64,000 bases of DNA, from positions 43,285 to 107,284 of the forward strand of contig NZ_RWIJ01000022.1 of the NCBI RefSeq assembly GCF_019805165.1, given 5' to 3'. This DNA is from Azospirillum sp. 412522. Lineage in GTDB: Bacteria > Pseudomonadota > Alphaproteobacteria > Azospirillales > Azospirillaceae. Positions within the stretch are counted from its first letter, which is position 1. Each line of letters begins with the position of its first letter. Below the pieces are notes generated by a model. That model did no database searches, was not told the DNA's origin, and saw only the letters and a program-made list of their open reading frames with translations. Of this stretch, positions 20,266 through 39,241 are shown piece by piece. The position numbers were made by a program, and so were the translations under genes.

Positions 20266-20317
20266 CTTCACAGCGCTGCGGCATCAATGTTGCGGCGCAG
20301 CACGACCGGAAGCGACG

Positions 20318-22146
20318 TTGCTTATCCATCCCACCGCACCGGCGACAGATTCGACCGCTCCGCCCGTCCCGGTGACGCTCTCGCCGGCGGCGCAACTGGT
20401 GGCGCGGGCGTTGGAACGGCCGCGCCGGCTGCTGATGGCGGCGCTGCTGCTGGGCGTTCCGGTGGCGGCGGCCCTGGCCGCGGGCTGGGCATCGTCCATT
20501 GCAGTGGACGATCTGAAGGACAGCGCCCGGGCGCAGCTGGCGCTCTACAACGCCAATCTGCGGGCGGAGCTGGAGCGGCATGCGGCCGTTCCCCTGGCCT
20601 TGGCCCGGGACGAGGAGGTGCGCGCCCTGCTGGCCAGCCCGACGCCGGCCGCGGTCGACCGGCTGAACCGCAAGCTGCAGGACATCGCCCGGGCGCTGGA
20701 TGCGCTGGCGCTCTACGTGATGGATGCCAAGGGAACGACGGTGGCGGCCAGCAACTGGGACAGTCCCGCCAGCTTCGTCGGCGAGAATTTCTCCTACCGG
20801 CCCTATTTCCGCATGGCGATCGACCAGGGTGAAGGGCACCATTTCGCGCTGGGCACCACGTCCCTGGTGCCGGGCTTCTACACCGCGAACCGGGTGGTGG
20901 CGGAAAACCGCACAGTCGGGGCGGTGGTGCTGAAGCTGGGGTTCGACCGGCTGGAAGGGGCCTGGGCGCCGGGCCAGGAAAAGCTGCTGGTGACCGATCG
21001 CGACGGGGTGGTGTTCATCACCAACATGCCGTCCTGGCGCTATCACGCCCTGCCCCGCCGCCTGCCGATCAGCCTGCCGATCATGCCGGAGGGCACCAGC
21101 GAGGGGCTGGACGTGCTGCCCTGGGCCTTCGGCGGCGCTTCCGACCGCATCGCGCTGGAGGAGAGAGGCGGGCAGCGGCGCTATCTGCTGACCTCCGTCG
21201 CCATGCCGGGTGGCGATTGGACCCTGCACAGCCTGACCAGCCTGGACCCGGTGACGGCGCGCGCCTGGGTCGCCGGGCTGCTGGCTGCCGCCGCGGTGGC
21301 GATGGCGGCGCTTGCCGCCTATGCCGTGGCGTTGCGACGGGTGGCGCTGGTGGAACGGCTCGCCCTCCAGGAGGAATCGCGGGCGGAGCTGGAACGCCGG
21401 GTGGCCGCCGCCACAGCCGACCTGCGCGCCGCGGAGAACGAGTTGACACAGGCGGCGAAGCTGGCGGCTCTGGGACAGATGTCGGCCGGCATCGCCCACG
21501 AGATCAACCAGCCGCTGGCCGCCATGCGCAGCTTCGCCGACAATGCCGTGGTCCTGCTGGAGCGCGGGAGGATGGATGCGGTGCGCGACAATCTGGCGGA
21601 GATCGCCGAGCTGACCGACCGGATGGCCGCCATCACCCGTCAGTTGAAGGGCTTTGCCCGTCGCGCCTCCGGCACTTTGGGGCCCGTGTCGGTGCAAGGG
21701 GCGGTTGCCCAGGCGTTGGCACTGCTGGAGGCCAAGCTGCGGCGGGAGGACATCGACGTCGAGGTCGATTTGCCCGACCAGCCGGTCCGGGTGGTGGCGG
21801 AGGACGTGCGGCTGCAACAGGTGCTGGTCAATCTGATCGGCAACGCCGCCGACGCCATGCGCGGCTGTCCCCTGCGCCACCTGCGCATCGGGCTGGTCGC
21901 GGCGGAGGGAGAGGCTCTGCTGAGCGTGGCCGACAGCGGCAGCGGCATCGCCGTGGCCGACCTGTCCCGCCTGTTCGTCCCCTTCTTCACCACCAAGGAG
22001 GCCGGCGAGGGGCTGGGGCTGGGTCTGTCGATCAGCCACGGCATCGTCGAGGATTTCGGCGGCAGCCTGACCGCCGCCAACCGCAACGGGAAGCCCGGCC
22101 ACGGCGCCGTCTTCACTCTGCGGCTCAAGACCATGGAGCAGTCCCT

Positions 22147-22150
<4 letters not shown>
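20318..22150 (+). CDS. dctB: C4-dicarboxylate sensor histidine kinase DctB
   Basis: A membrane sensor kinase of about 610 residues. Two hydrophobic segments (LLMAALLLGVPVAAALAAG near 40, and WVAGLLAAAAVAMAALAAY after about 310) enclose a periplasmic double-PDC sensor, with FSYRPYFRMAIDQGEGHHFA typical of DctB. The dimerization/phosphorylation site is H394 (SAGIAHEINQPLAAM) and the ATPase domain has NLIGNAADAM, DSGSGI and GEGLGLGLSIS. No ATG fits well; I propose TTG at 20318 with GGAAG five bases before. The open frame from 20162 would run across the dctA promoter. The stop overlaps the dctD start. Confidence 0.9.
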
Positions 22151-23502
<1,352 letters not shown>

Positions 23503-23526
23503 GCGGCCCGGGCCTCCTCCGGCCGC
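23503..23526 (+). terminator. Hairpin at the end of dctD
   Basis: Stem GCGGCC / GGCCGC with a 12-base loop, beginning right after the dctD stop. There is no strong T-tract, so this is a modest candidate terminator. Confidence 0.4.
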
Positions 23527-23754
23527 AACGACATCTCTCCCATCCGTTCAATTGACATCCCATTCCGCTTGCCGGTCGGCCGTGCGGATCCCATGTGGCT
23601 TCCCCTGTCCGGCAGCCCTTTTCACGGTCGTGGAGGCGGCGTTCGGGCGGTGCGGCCGGACGGACCTTTCCTTCGCTCCGGCTGTTGTATCGAAAGAACA
23701 TGCAGCACCGACGTCGAAGGGGACGGCCTGAGAATGTCACCGAGGATTAGCACC

Positions 23755-24063
23755 ATGACCCCCCGTCTCCTTGCGGAGCTTCTGGAACCTATCCTGACCG
23801 CCGCGGAAGACGACGAAGAAGCCCTGTTGGAGGCCGTGAACCTGACCGCGGAGGCCATGGCGGCGCTGGGCGCCACCGTGCTGGACCCGGACGGGAGACC
23901 GGCCCGCGGGGTGTCCGATGAACGGGCCGTCGTCGCCGCGCTGAACACCCATGCGCACAACCTGATGCGTGACGGACGGCTGGACGATGTGGTCGAGGCT
24001 CTGCAAGTGGCCGAGCGGATCGGCCGGCTTGCCCATCTGCCGCACCACCCGCGTACCGTCTGA
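23755..24063 (+). CDS. Small hypothetical protein, acidic and helical
   Basis: A 102-residue protein that I do not recognise. It is acidic and Leu/Ala-rich in the first half (LLAELLEPILTAAEDDEEALLEAVNLTAEAMAALG), suggesting helices, with no signal peptide, membrane segment or cysteine. I chose ATG 23755, which has GAGGA nine bases upstream; ATG 23734 would add seven residues. It lies between dctD and the trehalose/glucan operon on the same strand, with 119 bases before the next gene. Its compositional pattern and ribosome site support a real gene. Confidence 0.6.
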   Translation: MTPRLLAELLEPILTAAEDDEEALLEAVNLTAEAMAALGATVLDPDGRPARGVSDERAVVAALNTHAHNLMRDGRLDDVVEALQVAERIGRLAHLPHHPRTV

Positions 24064-24182
24064 CCGCTCTTTTGGGAAAGGGTGCGGTCGTTCGTGGAAG
24101 CGGCTTCGCGGGTGCGGGAACTCCCTCGCTCCTTGCTGTTTGAGCGACGTGCCACCCAGCGCTCAACAGGGGAGGAGCCCTC

Positions 24183-29786
<5,604 letters not shown>

Positions 29787-29838
29787 CCTCGTGGCCCTTT
29801 CCAACTCCGCCCCTTCCCACTCCGAGGAGCACACACCC

Positions 29839-32619
<2,781 letters not shown>

Positions 32620-32639
32620 CGGCTTTCCGGAAATGAGAG

Positions 32640-32665
32640 AGGGCGCGCGAGTGATCGCGCGCCCT
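32640..32665. terminator. Bidirectional terminator between treY and the Ser/Gly-rich gene
   Basis: Perfect 10-base stem AGGGCGCGCG / CGCGCGCCCT with loop AGTGAT, followed by TCCCTCTTGT on the plus strand. It sits between two convergent genes and probably serves both. Confidence 0.8.
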
Positions 32666-32688
32666 TCCCTCTTGTCCCGCCGCCTGGA

Positions 32689-33114
32689 TCAGCGCGCCGT
32701 GCTGCCGGTGCCGGAGGAGCCGCCCATCGAACTGCCGCCCATGGAACCCGACGGCTGCTGCGTGCCGACCGGTCCGTCCGAGCCGGTGCCCATCGAGCCG
32801 CTGTTGCCCAGGCTGTTGCCGCCGGTCCCGTTGGTCGAGCTGGAGGAGCCGGAGCCGGTCATCGAGCCGCTGCCCATCGAAGACCCGTTGGAAGACGAAC
32901 CGCTGGTGGCGCCGCCGTTGCTGTCGATACCGCCCATCGAACCGCAGCCGAGCTGGTTGTTCGACGTACAGGGCGGATTTGTCTGGTTGGAGTTGGTGGA
33001 GGAGCCGGCGCTGTTCGCCGCCGGGCTGCCGGAGATTGAACCGCTGCTGGCTGCGAAGGCCGGGGCGGCCATCAGGGCCAGGGCGGTGGCGGTGCCGATC
33101 ATCAGGCTCTTCAT
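32689..33114 (-). CDS. Secreted Ser/Gly/Asn-rich low-complexity protein
   Basis: A 141-residue protein with a clean signal peptide (1-21, cleavage after AFA) and a mature part made almost entirely of Ser, Gly, Asn, Thr and Met. It has recurring GSMGG/GSSMGSGSM units and a single Cys pair (PPCTSNNQLGCGSM). No catalytic domain is visible. Such composition suggests a disordered exported or surface protein. It stands alone, flanked by a shared terminator with treY and an upstream terminator for the response regulator gene. I do not recognise a family. Confidence 0.75.
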   Translation of the reverse strand: MKSLMIGTATALALMAAPAFAASSGSISGSPAANSAGSSTNSNQTNPPCTSNNQLGCGSMGGIDSNGGATSGSSSNGSSMGSGSMTGSGSSSSTNGTGGNSLGNSGSMGTGSDGPVGTQQPSGSMGGSSMGGSSGTGSTAR

Positions 33115-33331
33115 GACGATTCCTTTGACTGTACCTGCCCGTCATCGCCCTGTGCGGCGGTCGGACAGCCGTGGTGTGGGAACATCGAAATCCATCGGCG
33201 GCGCGACATCCGATGGAGTCGCTCCCGCCTTCCCACATCCCAACAGCAAGAGGCGGGAATGATCGCGGCACCCGTCGATCAGCACCGGACGGCCCGTTGC
33301 CGCCACCGTTGCCGCCACGGGCACAAAAAGG

Positions 33332-33361
33332 AAAACGCCCGCTCTTCGGCGGGCGTTTTTT
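33332..33361. terminator. Terminator downstream of response regulator gene
   Basis: Stem CGCCCGC / GCGGGCG with loop TCTTCG, flanked by AAAA on one side and TTTTTT on the other, so it can work in either direction. It lies just past the stop of the minus-strand response regulator gene. Confidence 0.85.
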
Positions 33362-33389
33362 CGGAGGGACCGGCGGGCGACGAAGGAGA

Positions 33390-33836
33390 TCAGGCAGTCC
33401 GCGCCTTGGGCAGGCCGGCGGTCATCGCAGCCGATCCATGGAAGATCTCCAGCGCGGACGGGGTGGAGGACGGGCGCAGCCCGCCCAGGATCTCCCCGGC
33501 GGCGCCGACGGCCTGGACGAGAGCATCCGGCATCACCGGCTTGCGCAGCAGGCCCATCGCGAAGCTGCGGGCGTCCGCCGCATGGTGATCGAAGCCGGTC
33601 ATCAGCAACGACGGAATGCCATTCTCTTCCCACAGGCGTCGGGCCAGGACCAAGCCATTCTCCCCACCGGCGAGATTGACGTCGACCAGCGCCAGTTCGG
33701 GACATTCGCGGGCACCGACCCGCGCAGCCTTGGCGGCGTCGCGCAGCGGTCCAACCACGGTATAGCCCGCATTCTCCAGAACGGCCTTCACGGCCGGACC
33801 GATCAGCGGATCGTCCTCGACGACAAGCACCTTCAA
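33390..33836 (-). CDS. Single-domain response regulator
   Basis: A receiver-only protein of 148 residues. It has VLVVEDDPLIG with acidic D8/D9, phospho-acceptor D52 in LALVDVNLAGG, the switch threonine in LLMTGF and the conserved lysine in LLRKPV. About 30 extra residues follow the receiver and show no DNA-binding or enzymatic domain. I propose a TTG start at 33836 with AAGGGAG nine bases upstream; an open frame to 34061 has no support. No histidine kinase is adjacent, so its partner is elsewhere. Such orphan receivers often act in phosphorelays or stress signalling. Confidence 0.85.
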   Translation of the reverse strand: MKVLVVEDDPLIGPAVKAVLENAGYTVVGPLRDAAKAARVGARECPELALVDVNLAGGENGLVLARRLWEENGIPSLLMTGFDHHAADARSFAMGLLRKPVMPDALVQAVGAAGEILGGLRPSSTPSALEIFHGSAAMTAGLPKARTA

Positions 33837-34064
33837 GACGGCATGCTCCCTTGATTGACGGTGCGGGCTTATAGCCCGTCCCGTCCGGTTTTCGAAGCAG
33901 GTTCGGCTTCGATCAACTGAACCGCCCATGTTTGTCGCGGTTCCGTCCCGTTCAAGAGGTCTAAGGGGTACTCCCTTCCGGGCATGATGCCTCACTGAAC
34001 GTCCGGGTTGGAAACATACACCATCGCAGAGCGTTTTACCCGGACGCGAGAGAGGAAACACGCA

Positions 34065-34283
34065 ATGGCATTCGTTGAATTGACCGACACGTCCGGGGAA
34101 TCCGTTATGGTGAACCCGATTGCCGTCGCCTATCTGCGGGCCACGGCCGACGGCGGGACGGAGCTGTATTTCGCCGGCCGGACGGACCCGCTGCGGCTGA
34201 CCGGGGCGCCGCCCGACATCGCCCGCACCTTGGAAAACGCCGCACCCACCCCGCCCGATCCTACCCTGTCGTTGCTGGCCTGA
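34065..34283 (+). CDS. Small hypothetical protein (72 aa)
   Basis: A 72-residue protein with AGAGGAAA before its ATG. The sequence FVELTDTSGESVMVNPIAVAYLRATADGGTEL reads as alternating strands around a VNPIAVAYLR core, loosely like the small beta-rich FlbD-type flagellar proteins, though I cannot confirm a relation. No signal peptide or membrane segment is visible. It diverges from the response regulator gene. GGAAAC-N16-CGTT, close to the general-stress sigma EcfG promoter form, precedes it at 34011-34036. Confidence 0.6.
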   Translation: MAFVELTDTSGESVMVNPIAVAYLRATADGGTELYFAGRTDPLRLTGAPPDIARTLENAAPTPPDPTLSLLA

Positions 34284-34310
34284 CGATAAGCTCGGCCGTG
34301 ACAGCCGATT

Positions 34311-35090
34311 TCAGCGAGGGTAATCGGGCGGGCGCTTCTCGAAAAAGGCGGTAATGCCCTCCGCCGCCTCCGCCCCATGCAGGGCTTCGACGAAGAACGC
34401 GGCCTCGCGGTCGAGCTGGTCGTCGGGCGCGCCAAAGCCGCTCTCGATCAGCCGCTTGGCCCGGCCGATGGCGAGCGTCGGTCCGTCCGCCAGCCGTTCC
34501 GCCCAGGCGAGCGCCTCGGCCAGCGTGGTGCCGGGCGCCACCACCCGGTTGACGATGGCGAGCTGGGCCAGCCGCGCCGCGCCAATCCTGCCGCCTTCGA
34601 ACATGATCTCGGCCACCAGTTGCGGCGTCGCGGCACGGGCGAGAAAGGCGGAAGCGCCGCCATCGGGATTCAGCCCGACCTTCACATAGGCCAGCGTGAA
34701 CACCGCATCCTCCGCCGCGACGATCAGGTCGCAGCCGAGCGCCACCGAAAAGCCCGCCCCGGCGGCGGCTCCCTCGACGGCGGCGATCACCGGCTTCGGG
34801 CAGGCGCGCATGGCGCGGGTCCAGCCATGGAAATGCTCCAGGCTGGCGCGGGTGACCTCCGGATCGGCCTTGGCGGTGCCGAGCAGCTGGCCCAAATTGC
34901 CACCTGAACAGAAGGTGCCGTTTGCCCCGGTCAGGACGATGGCGCCCACCCCCGGATCCCCGGCCGCCTGCACCAGCGCGTCGCTGGCGGCGGTCATCAT
35001 CTCCGGCCCCAGCGCGTTCTTGGTGGCCGCGTCGTCCATCGTCAGCACCATCACGCGGCCCTGGCGCGCGACGATCAATTGTCCGCTCAT
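34311..35090 (-). CDS. Enoyl-CoA hydratase/isomerase (crotonase) family
   Basis: A 259-residue crotonase-fold protein. The oxyanion-hole regions are NGTFCSGGNLGQLL and AVEGAAAGAGFSVALGCDL, and the C-terminus ends with the common GITAFFEKRPPDY. Members hydrate or isomerise enoyl-CoA esters. The catalytic Glu pair of classical hydratases is not clearly conserved, so the exact reaction is open; the LNPDGGASAFLAR segment suggests an isomerase- or PaaG/PaaB-like enzyme. Its ATG overlaps the thioesterase stop (ATGA), so the pair is coupled and likely acts on the same acyl-CoA pool. Confidence 0.88.
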   Translation of the reverse strand: MSGQLIVARQGRVMVLTMDDAATKNALGPEMMTAASDALVQAAGDPGVGAIVLTGANGTFCSGGNLGQLLGTAKADPEVTRASLEHFHGWTRAMRACPKPVIAAVEGAAAGAGFSVALGCDLIVAAEDAVFTLAYVKVGLNPDGGASAFLARAATPQLVAEIMFEGGRIGAARLAQLAIVNRVVAPGTTLAEALAWAERLADGPTLAIGRAKRLIESGFGAPDDQLDREAAFFVEALHGAEAAEGITAFFEKRPPDYPR

Positions 35091-35533
35091 AGCTCGGTTC
35101 CCTCCCGGTTTTCGCTGCCCGGCCGGTACTTGAACATGCCTTCCGATGTGGCGATCAGGGCACCGGTATCGCCGTGGCGGATCTCCGCCGCGATCCCGAC
35201 GATCTTGTGCCCGCCGCCGCGCAGCCGGCCGGTTGCGACCAGCGTACCGGCGCGCGCCTGCCCCAGGAAGCTCGTCGACAGGGACAGCGTCACCACCCGC
35301 CGGACCCGGCCGGGGAAGGGACAATATGTTGCCGAGAATCCGGAAACCGTGTCCAAAAGGGTCGCCAGAACCCCGCCATGCACCACGCCGGCCCGATTCA
35401 GATGGCGGCCGTCGATGGCCATCGTCAGTTCCGCCGCCCCGTCCTCCCAGCGACTCAAGGCGTAGCCCAGCAGGCGCTGGAAGCCCGATTCCGGCTCCCC
35501 GTTCAGCAGATCGTCCATACCCGGTCCCATCAC
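35087..35533 (-). CDS. PaaI-type hotdog thioesterase
   Basis: A 148-residue hotdog-fold thioesterase that hydrolyses acyl-CoA thioesters. The family core is NRAGVVHGGVLATLLDTVSGFSA, where the HGG loop and the following acidic residue form the active site. The length suits the PaaI/YbgC-like group. It overlaps the downstream crotonase gene by four bases and is the first gene of that small operon. The pairing resembles accessory genes of phenylacetate or branched-chain degradation, but the substrate is not shown by sequence. Confidence 0.88.
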   Translation of the reverse strand: MMGPGMDDLLNGEPESGFQRLLGYALSRWEDGAAELTMAIDGRHLNRAGVVHGGVLATLLDTVSGFSATYCPFPGRVRRVVTLSLSTSFLGQARAGTLVATGRLRGGGHKIVGIAAEIRHGDTGALIATSEGMFKYRPGSENREGTEL

Positions 35534-35868
35534 GCGACTGTTTCCTGCGCGAAGTAAAGCGCGTGCAGGCGGTCCGGGTCCACCCAGTTACCGCGTTCGG
35601 ACAAGGCGCGCTCTCCGTCCGGGGAGAATGATTTCAAGGAGAACCAATCATCGAGGGTCATCACCTGTTTTAGTCATCGATCACGCCGACAGATGTCGGA
35701 AGCTCCTTCATGAAAATGAAAATTAATTTCTTATAACGGAAATAGCCTGACGGATCGGAGATCTGCCGCGCGTCTGCGCGGGCTTGCCAGCAGGAGCGAA
35801 GCGGTTAACCTTTTTGCGGAAATCACCGGCCTGAACCATCGGGCCGATCAATCACTGGAGGGTTTGGG
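35534..35868. other. Intergenic region between thioesterase and GST genes
   Basis: This 335-base gap has no convincing gene. Its middle (about 35708-35750) is unusually AT-rich for the window, with GAAAATTAATTTC forming a partial inverted repeat. It must hold the divergent promoters for both flanking genes, but I cannot assign -35/-10 elements with confidence. Confidence 0.5.
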
Positions 35869-36576
35869 ATGATCGACCTCTATTTCTGGCCGACGCCGAA
35901 TGGCCACAAGATCACGATCTTTCTGGAGGAAGCCGGGCTGGACTACAGCTTCAAGCCGGTGAACATCGCCACCGGCGACCAGTTCAAGCCGGAATTCCTG
36001 GCCTTCTCGCCCAACAACCGCATGCCGGCGATCATCGACAACGCTCCGGCCGACGGCGGCGAACCGATCACCGTCTTCGAATCCGGCGCCATCCTGGTCT
36101 ATCTGGCCGAGAAGACCGGCAAATTCCTGCCCGCCGATATGCGTGGGCGCAAGGCAGTCCTCGAATGGCTGTTCTGGCAGGTCGGCGGCCTCGGCCCGAT
36201 GGCCGGCCAGAACCATCATTTCGTCCAGTACGCGCCGGAACGCATCCCTTACGCCATGGAACGCTACGTCAAGGAGACCGGTCGTCTCTATGGCGTGATG
36301 GACAAGCGCCTTGCCGACAACGAGTTCCTTGGCGGCGGCGAACTGTCCATCGCCGATATGGCCAGCTATCCCTGGGTCGTCCCGCATGAACGCCAGCAGC
36401 AGGATCTGAACAACTTCCCCAACCTGAAGCGCTGGTTCACCGCGATCAAGGAACGTCCCGCCGTGGTGCGCGCCTATGAAAAGGGGCAGGAGATCAACCC
36501 CAACCGCACGCCCACGGTGAACGAGGACAGCAAGAAGATCCTGTTCGGCCAGTCCGCCGATACGGTGAAGCGCTAA
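35869..36576 (+). CDS. Glutathione S-transferase family protein, Nu-class (YfcG/YghU-like)
   Basis: A 235-residue GST. The N-terminal thioredoxin fold begins MIDLYFWPTPNGHKITIFLEEAGLDY and includes the glutathione-site NNRMPAI and ESGAILVYLAEK; the all-helical C-terminal domain follows, with GELSIADMASYPWV as the N-capping motif. The TPNGHK active site lacks a cysteine or catalytic tyrosine at the usual place, as in the Nu-class disulfide reductases YfcG and YghU. The C-terminal tail is longer than in classical GSTs, also a Nu-class trait. It is monocistronic, with a hairpin after the stop. Confidence 0.9.
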   Translation: MIDLYFWPTPNGHKITIFLEEAGLDYSFKPVNIATGDQFKPEFLAFSPNNRMPAIIDNAPADGGEPITVFESGAILVYLAEKTGKFLPADMRGRKAVLEWLFWQVGGLGPMAGQNHHFVQYAPERIPYAMERYVKETGRLYGVMDKRLADNEFLGGGELSIADMASYPWVVPHERQQQDLNNFPNLKRWFTAIKERPAVVRAYEKGQEINPNRTPTVNEDSKKILFGQSADTVKR

Positions 36577-36584
36577 CCTTTGCC

Positions 36585-36615
36585 TGCCGGCCCGGTTCCA
36601 TGTGCCGGGCCGGCA
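36585..36615. terminator. Hairpin after GST gene
   Basis: Perfect 11-base stem TGCCGGCCCGG / CCGGGCCGGCA with a 9-base loop, 8 bases past the stop. No T-run follows, but it is the strongest structure in the gap and a likely terminator. Confidence 0.65.
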
Positions 36616-36753
36616 AGATCGTATAGCGTCCTGATCTTTCGCGGCATTCATTCGCGCCGCCCAAACTTTCGGGGATCCCCGGCGTAGACGGGACCGTTCG
36701 TCTCACCAGCGTGTTGTTTTCGGTAGAAAATATCTTCCGGAGACGCCGCGCCG

Positions 36754-38010
36754 ATGAACATCTGGCCCCGCACCGACTCCGACGGCGCCGCCTCCGAAGC
36801 CATGGCCTCCAAAGGCCTGGCCTTCGACAAGGCCGCCGGTCCCGCCACCCCGGCCGACATACGGATCTCCCTGCACCCCTTGCCGCCGATGCCGGAACTG
36901 GCGCGGGCCTGGAGGGAACTGGAAGGCCGCTCCGACTCCTCCTTCTTCCTCTCCTGGGCCTGGATCGGGTCCTGGCTGGCGCAGATGCCGGACGGGATCG
37001 AACCGCAGCTGCTGGCCGCCTCCCAGGGTGACGAGATGGTCGGCCTGGCCGTGTTCTGCCCGCGCCGGCGACGCCGGTTCGGCGTGCTGCCCAGCCGCTG
37101 CTGGATGCTGCACGAGACCGGCGACCGCAGCTATGACCGGCTGTTCATGGAATACAACGGCGTCCTCGCCGACCGCCGCGTCGCCGACGAGGTGACGGAC
37201 GCCGTACTGCATTGGCTGGGCGAACGGCTGGTCGGCAGCGACGAACTGGTGCTGGGCGGCCTGACCCTGGCGGCGGAGCGTGCCGCAAGGCGAGTGGCGG
37301 CGCGGACCGGGCACACGCTGCAACTGCGCATCGCGGATTCGGCGCAGTGGGTGGACCTCGGCATCGTGCGCGCGGCCGGCGGCGACTTCCGCAGCGGCCT
37401 TGGCCGCAACACGCGGGCGGCGGTGAACCGCAGCGAGCGGCTCTACCGGGCGCGGGGCGGGCTGGAACACCGCGTCGCCACGACGGCGGACGAGGCGCTG
37501 GAATATTTCGCCGGGCTGGAGGTGCTGCATCAGGCCGGATGGCAGGCCCGCGGGCAAGCGGGGGCCTTCGCCAACGCCGCCTTCCGCCCCTTCCATGAAA
37601 GGCTGATCGCCGAAGGGATGCCGCTTGGCGTGGTGCGGCTGAGCCGGATCAGCGCCGGCGGGCAGCCCATCGGCTATCTCTACAACTTCGTCCACCGCAA
37701 CCGCGTCCTGAACTATCAGGGCGGTTTCGCCTTCGAGGCGGACAACCGGCTGAAGCCGGGGCTGCTGAGCCATGTGCTGGCCATCGAGGATGCGCTCGTC
37801 CGCGGCGAGGACTGCTACGACTTCATGTCGACGCCGGCCGGCCACAAGCCGCTGCTCTCCAACGCCGAACAGCCGATGAACTGGCTGACGCTCGGCCCCG
37901 ACCGGTTCAGCCGCCGGATGGAGGCGCATTGCCGCCGGGCGCGCGGGGTCATGGTCGATGCGCTCAAGCGCTCGCTGCGCGGCTGGATCGCTCCGGCCAA
38001 GGGGATCTGA
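36754..38010 (+). CDS. FemAB/BioF2-like acyltransferase
   Basis: A 418-residue protein of the GNAT-like Acetyltransf_6 (FemAB-type) group. The N-terminal part has the recurring FFLSWAWIGSWL; the second half has the family segments GRNTRAAVNRSERLY, GVVRLSRISAGGQPIGYLYNF and LSHVLAIEDALVRGEDCYDFM. Members attach amino acids or acyl groups to peptides, cell-wall precursors or exopolysaccharide building blocks. The gene ends exactly at the following ATP-grasp gene, and a metallophosphoesterase follows. The group therefore looks like a small biosynthetic operon of unknown product. Confidence 0.82.
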   Translation: MNIWPRTDSDGAASEAMASKGLAFDKAAGPATPADIRISLHPLPPMPELARAWRELEGRSDSSFFLSWAWIGSWLAQMPDGIEPQLLAASQGDEMVGLAVFCPRRRRRFGVLPSRCWMLHETGDRSYDRLFMEYNGVLADRRVADEVTDAVLHWLGERLVGSDELVLGGLTLAAERAARRVAARTGHTLQLRIADSAQWVDLGIVRAAGGDFRSGLGRNTRAAVNRSERLYRARGGLEHRVATTADEALEYFAGLEVLHQAGWQARGQAGAFANAAFRPFHERLIAEGMPLGVVRLSRISAGGQPIGYLYNFVHRNRVLNYQGGFAFEADNRLKPGLLSHVLAIEDALVRGEDCYDFMSTPAGHKPLLSNAEQPMNWLTLGPDRFSRRMEAHCRRARGVMVDALKRSLRGWIAPAKGI

Positions 38011-38028
38011 ATGGGGAGGAGTGCGGCG

Positions 38029-39231
38029 ATGGGGGTGGCGACGAAGACCGGGATGAAAGCCGGGCAGCTGGCCTGCGTGTTGGGCGACATGGATCTGGTC
38101 CGTCCGCTGGGGTTGGCCGGCATCCGCTGCGCCGTGGTCGGACCGCCGGGCGGGGCGACCGCCCATTCCCGCTTCACCGAGCGGCTGATCCCCTGGGAAG
38201 GCGGCAATGATGGAGCACTTGTCGACCGGCTGCTGCGCTTCGGCGCGGCGCAGCCGGAGAGGCCGGTGCTCTACATGGAGGAGGACGCGCAGCTTCTCAT
38301 GGTGTCGCGTCACCGCGACCGGCTGGCGTCCGTCTTCCGCCTCATGCTCGCCGGCGCCGATCTGGTGGAGACCCTGGTCGACAAGGGCCGGTTCCAGACG
38401 ATGGCCGAACGGCTCGACCTTCCGGTTCCGCGCACCCGGCGCCTGCGTCCCCTGCCCGGCAGCGAGGCACCGGTTCTGGACCTGCGCTATCCGCTCATCG
38501 TCAAGCCGCTGACCCGCCGTCCGCCCTGGGACGAGATCGAGGGTTTCGGCAAGGCGATCCGCCTGGACGGACCGGAGGAGCTTCGCGCCCTGTGGCCACG
38601 GCTGATCCCGATCGGCATCGAGCTGCTGGCGCAGGAGCTGATCCCCGGCCCGGAGACGCGGATCGAAAGCCACCATGTCTATATCGACGCCGACGGCGCG
38701 GTGGCCGGGGAATTCACCGGGCGCAAGATCCGCACCTACCCCGTCGATTACGGTCACAGCACCGCGCTGGCCATCACCGACATCGACGGCGAGGGGGCCG
38801 ACGTCGCCGCCCTGGGACGGGACGTCGCAACGCGCATCGGCCTGCGCGGCGTCGCCAAGTTCGACTTCAAGCGCGCTCCGGACGGACGCCTGCACCTGCT
38901 GGAGATCAACCCGCGCTTCAATTTGTGGCACCATCTGGGCGCCGTCGCCGGGGTCAACCTTCCGGCGCTGGTGCAGGCCGACCTGACCGGCCGCCCTCGC
39001 CCGGCCGCGGCGAAGGCCCGGCCCGGCGCCTGCTGGTGCCATATCAGCAAGGACCGGCTGGCAGCGCGGGAAAGCGGCGTGCCAATGGCGCGCTGGCTGG
39101 CCTGGGTGGCGCGGTGCGACGCGAAGGCGATCACGCCGGACGACCCGATGCCTTTCCTGCGGCCGAAGCTGGACCGGCTGCTCGCCCGCATTCCCGGCGG
39201 CGCCGGTTCGGCACGCCTCGCCAAGCCCTGA
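38029..39231 (+). CDS. ATP-grasp ligase-like protein
   Basis: A 400-residue ATP-grasp protein. It shows YPLIVKPLTRRPPWDE for the ATP-binding lysine region, ELLAQELIPGPETRIESHH for the grasp loop and FKRAPDGRLHLLEINPRFN for the Mg-binding acidic/Asn motif. These enzymes join a carboxylate to an amine or thiol through an acylphosphate. I chose ATG 38029, preceded by GGGGAGGAG; an ATG at 38011 directly follows the previous stop and is possible. With the FemAB-like gene it suggests amide-bond formation on an unknown metabolite. Confidence 0.82.
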   Translation: MGVATKTGMKAGQLACVLGDMDLVRPLGLAGIRCAVVGPPGGATAHSRFTERLIPWEGGNDGALVDRLLRFGAAQPERPVLYMEEDAQLLMVSRHRDRLASVFRLMLAGADLVETLVDKGRFQTMAERLDLPVPRTRRLRPLPGSEAPVLDLRYPLIVKPLTRRPPWDEIEGFGKAIRLDGPEELRALWPRLIPIGIELLAQELIPGPETRIESHHVYIDADGAVAGEFTGRKIRTYPVDYGHSTALAITDIDGEGADVAALGRDVATRIGLRGVAKFDFKRAPDGRLHLLEINPRFNLWHHLGAVAGVNLPALVQADLTGRPRPAAAKARPGACWCHISKDRLAARESGVPMARWLAWVARCDAKAITPDDPMPFLRPKLDRLLARIPGGAGSARLAKP

Positions 39232-39241
39232 TCGCAAAACC

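Noticed and set aside
23569..23754. An upstream extension of the small acidic protein gene
   Set aside because: The added residues are Gly/Arg-rich and lack a ribosome site, whereas ATG 23755 has a good one.
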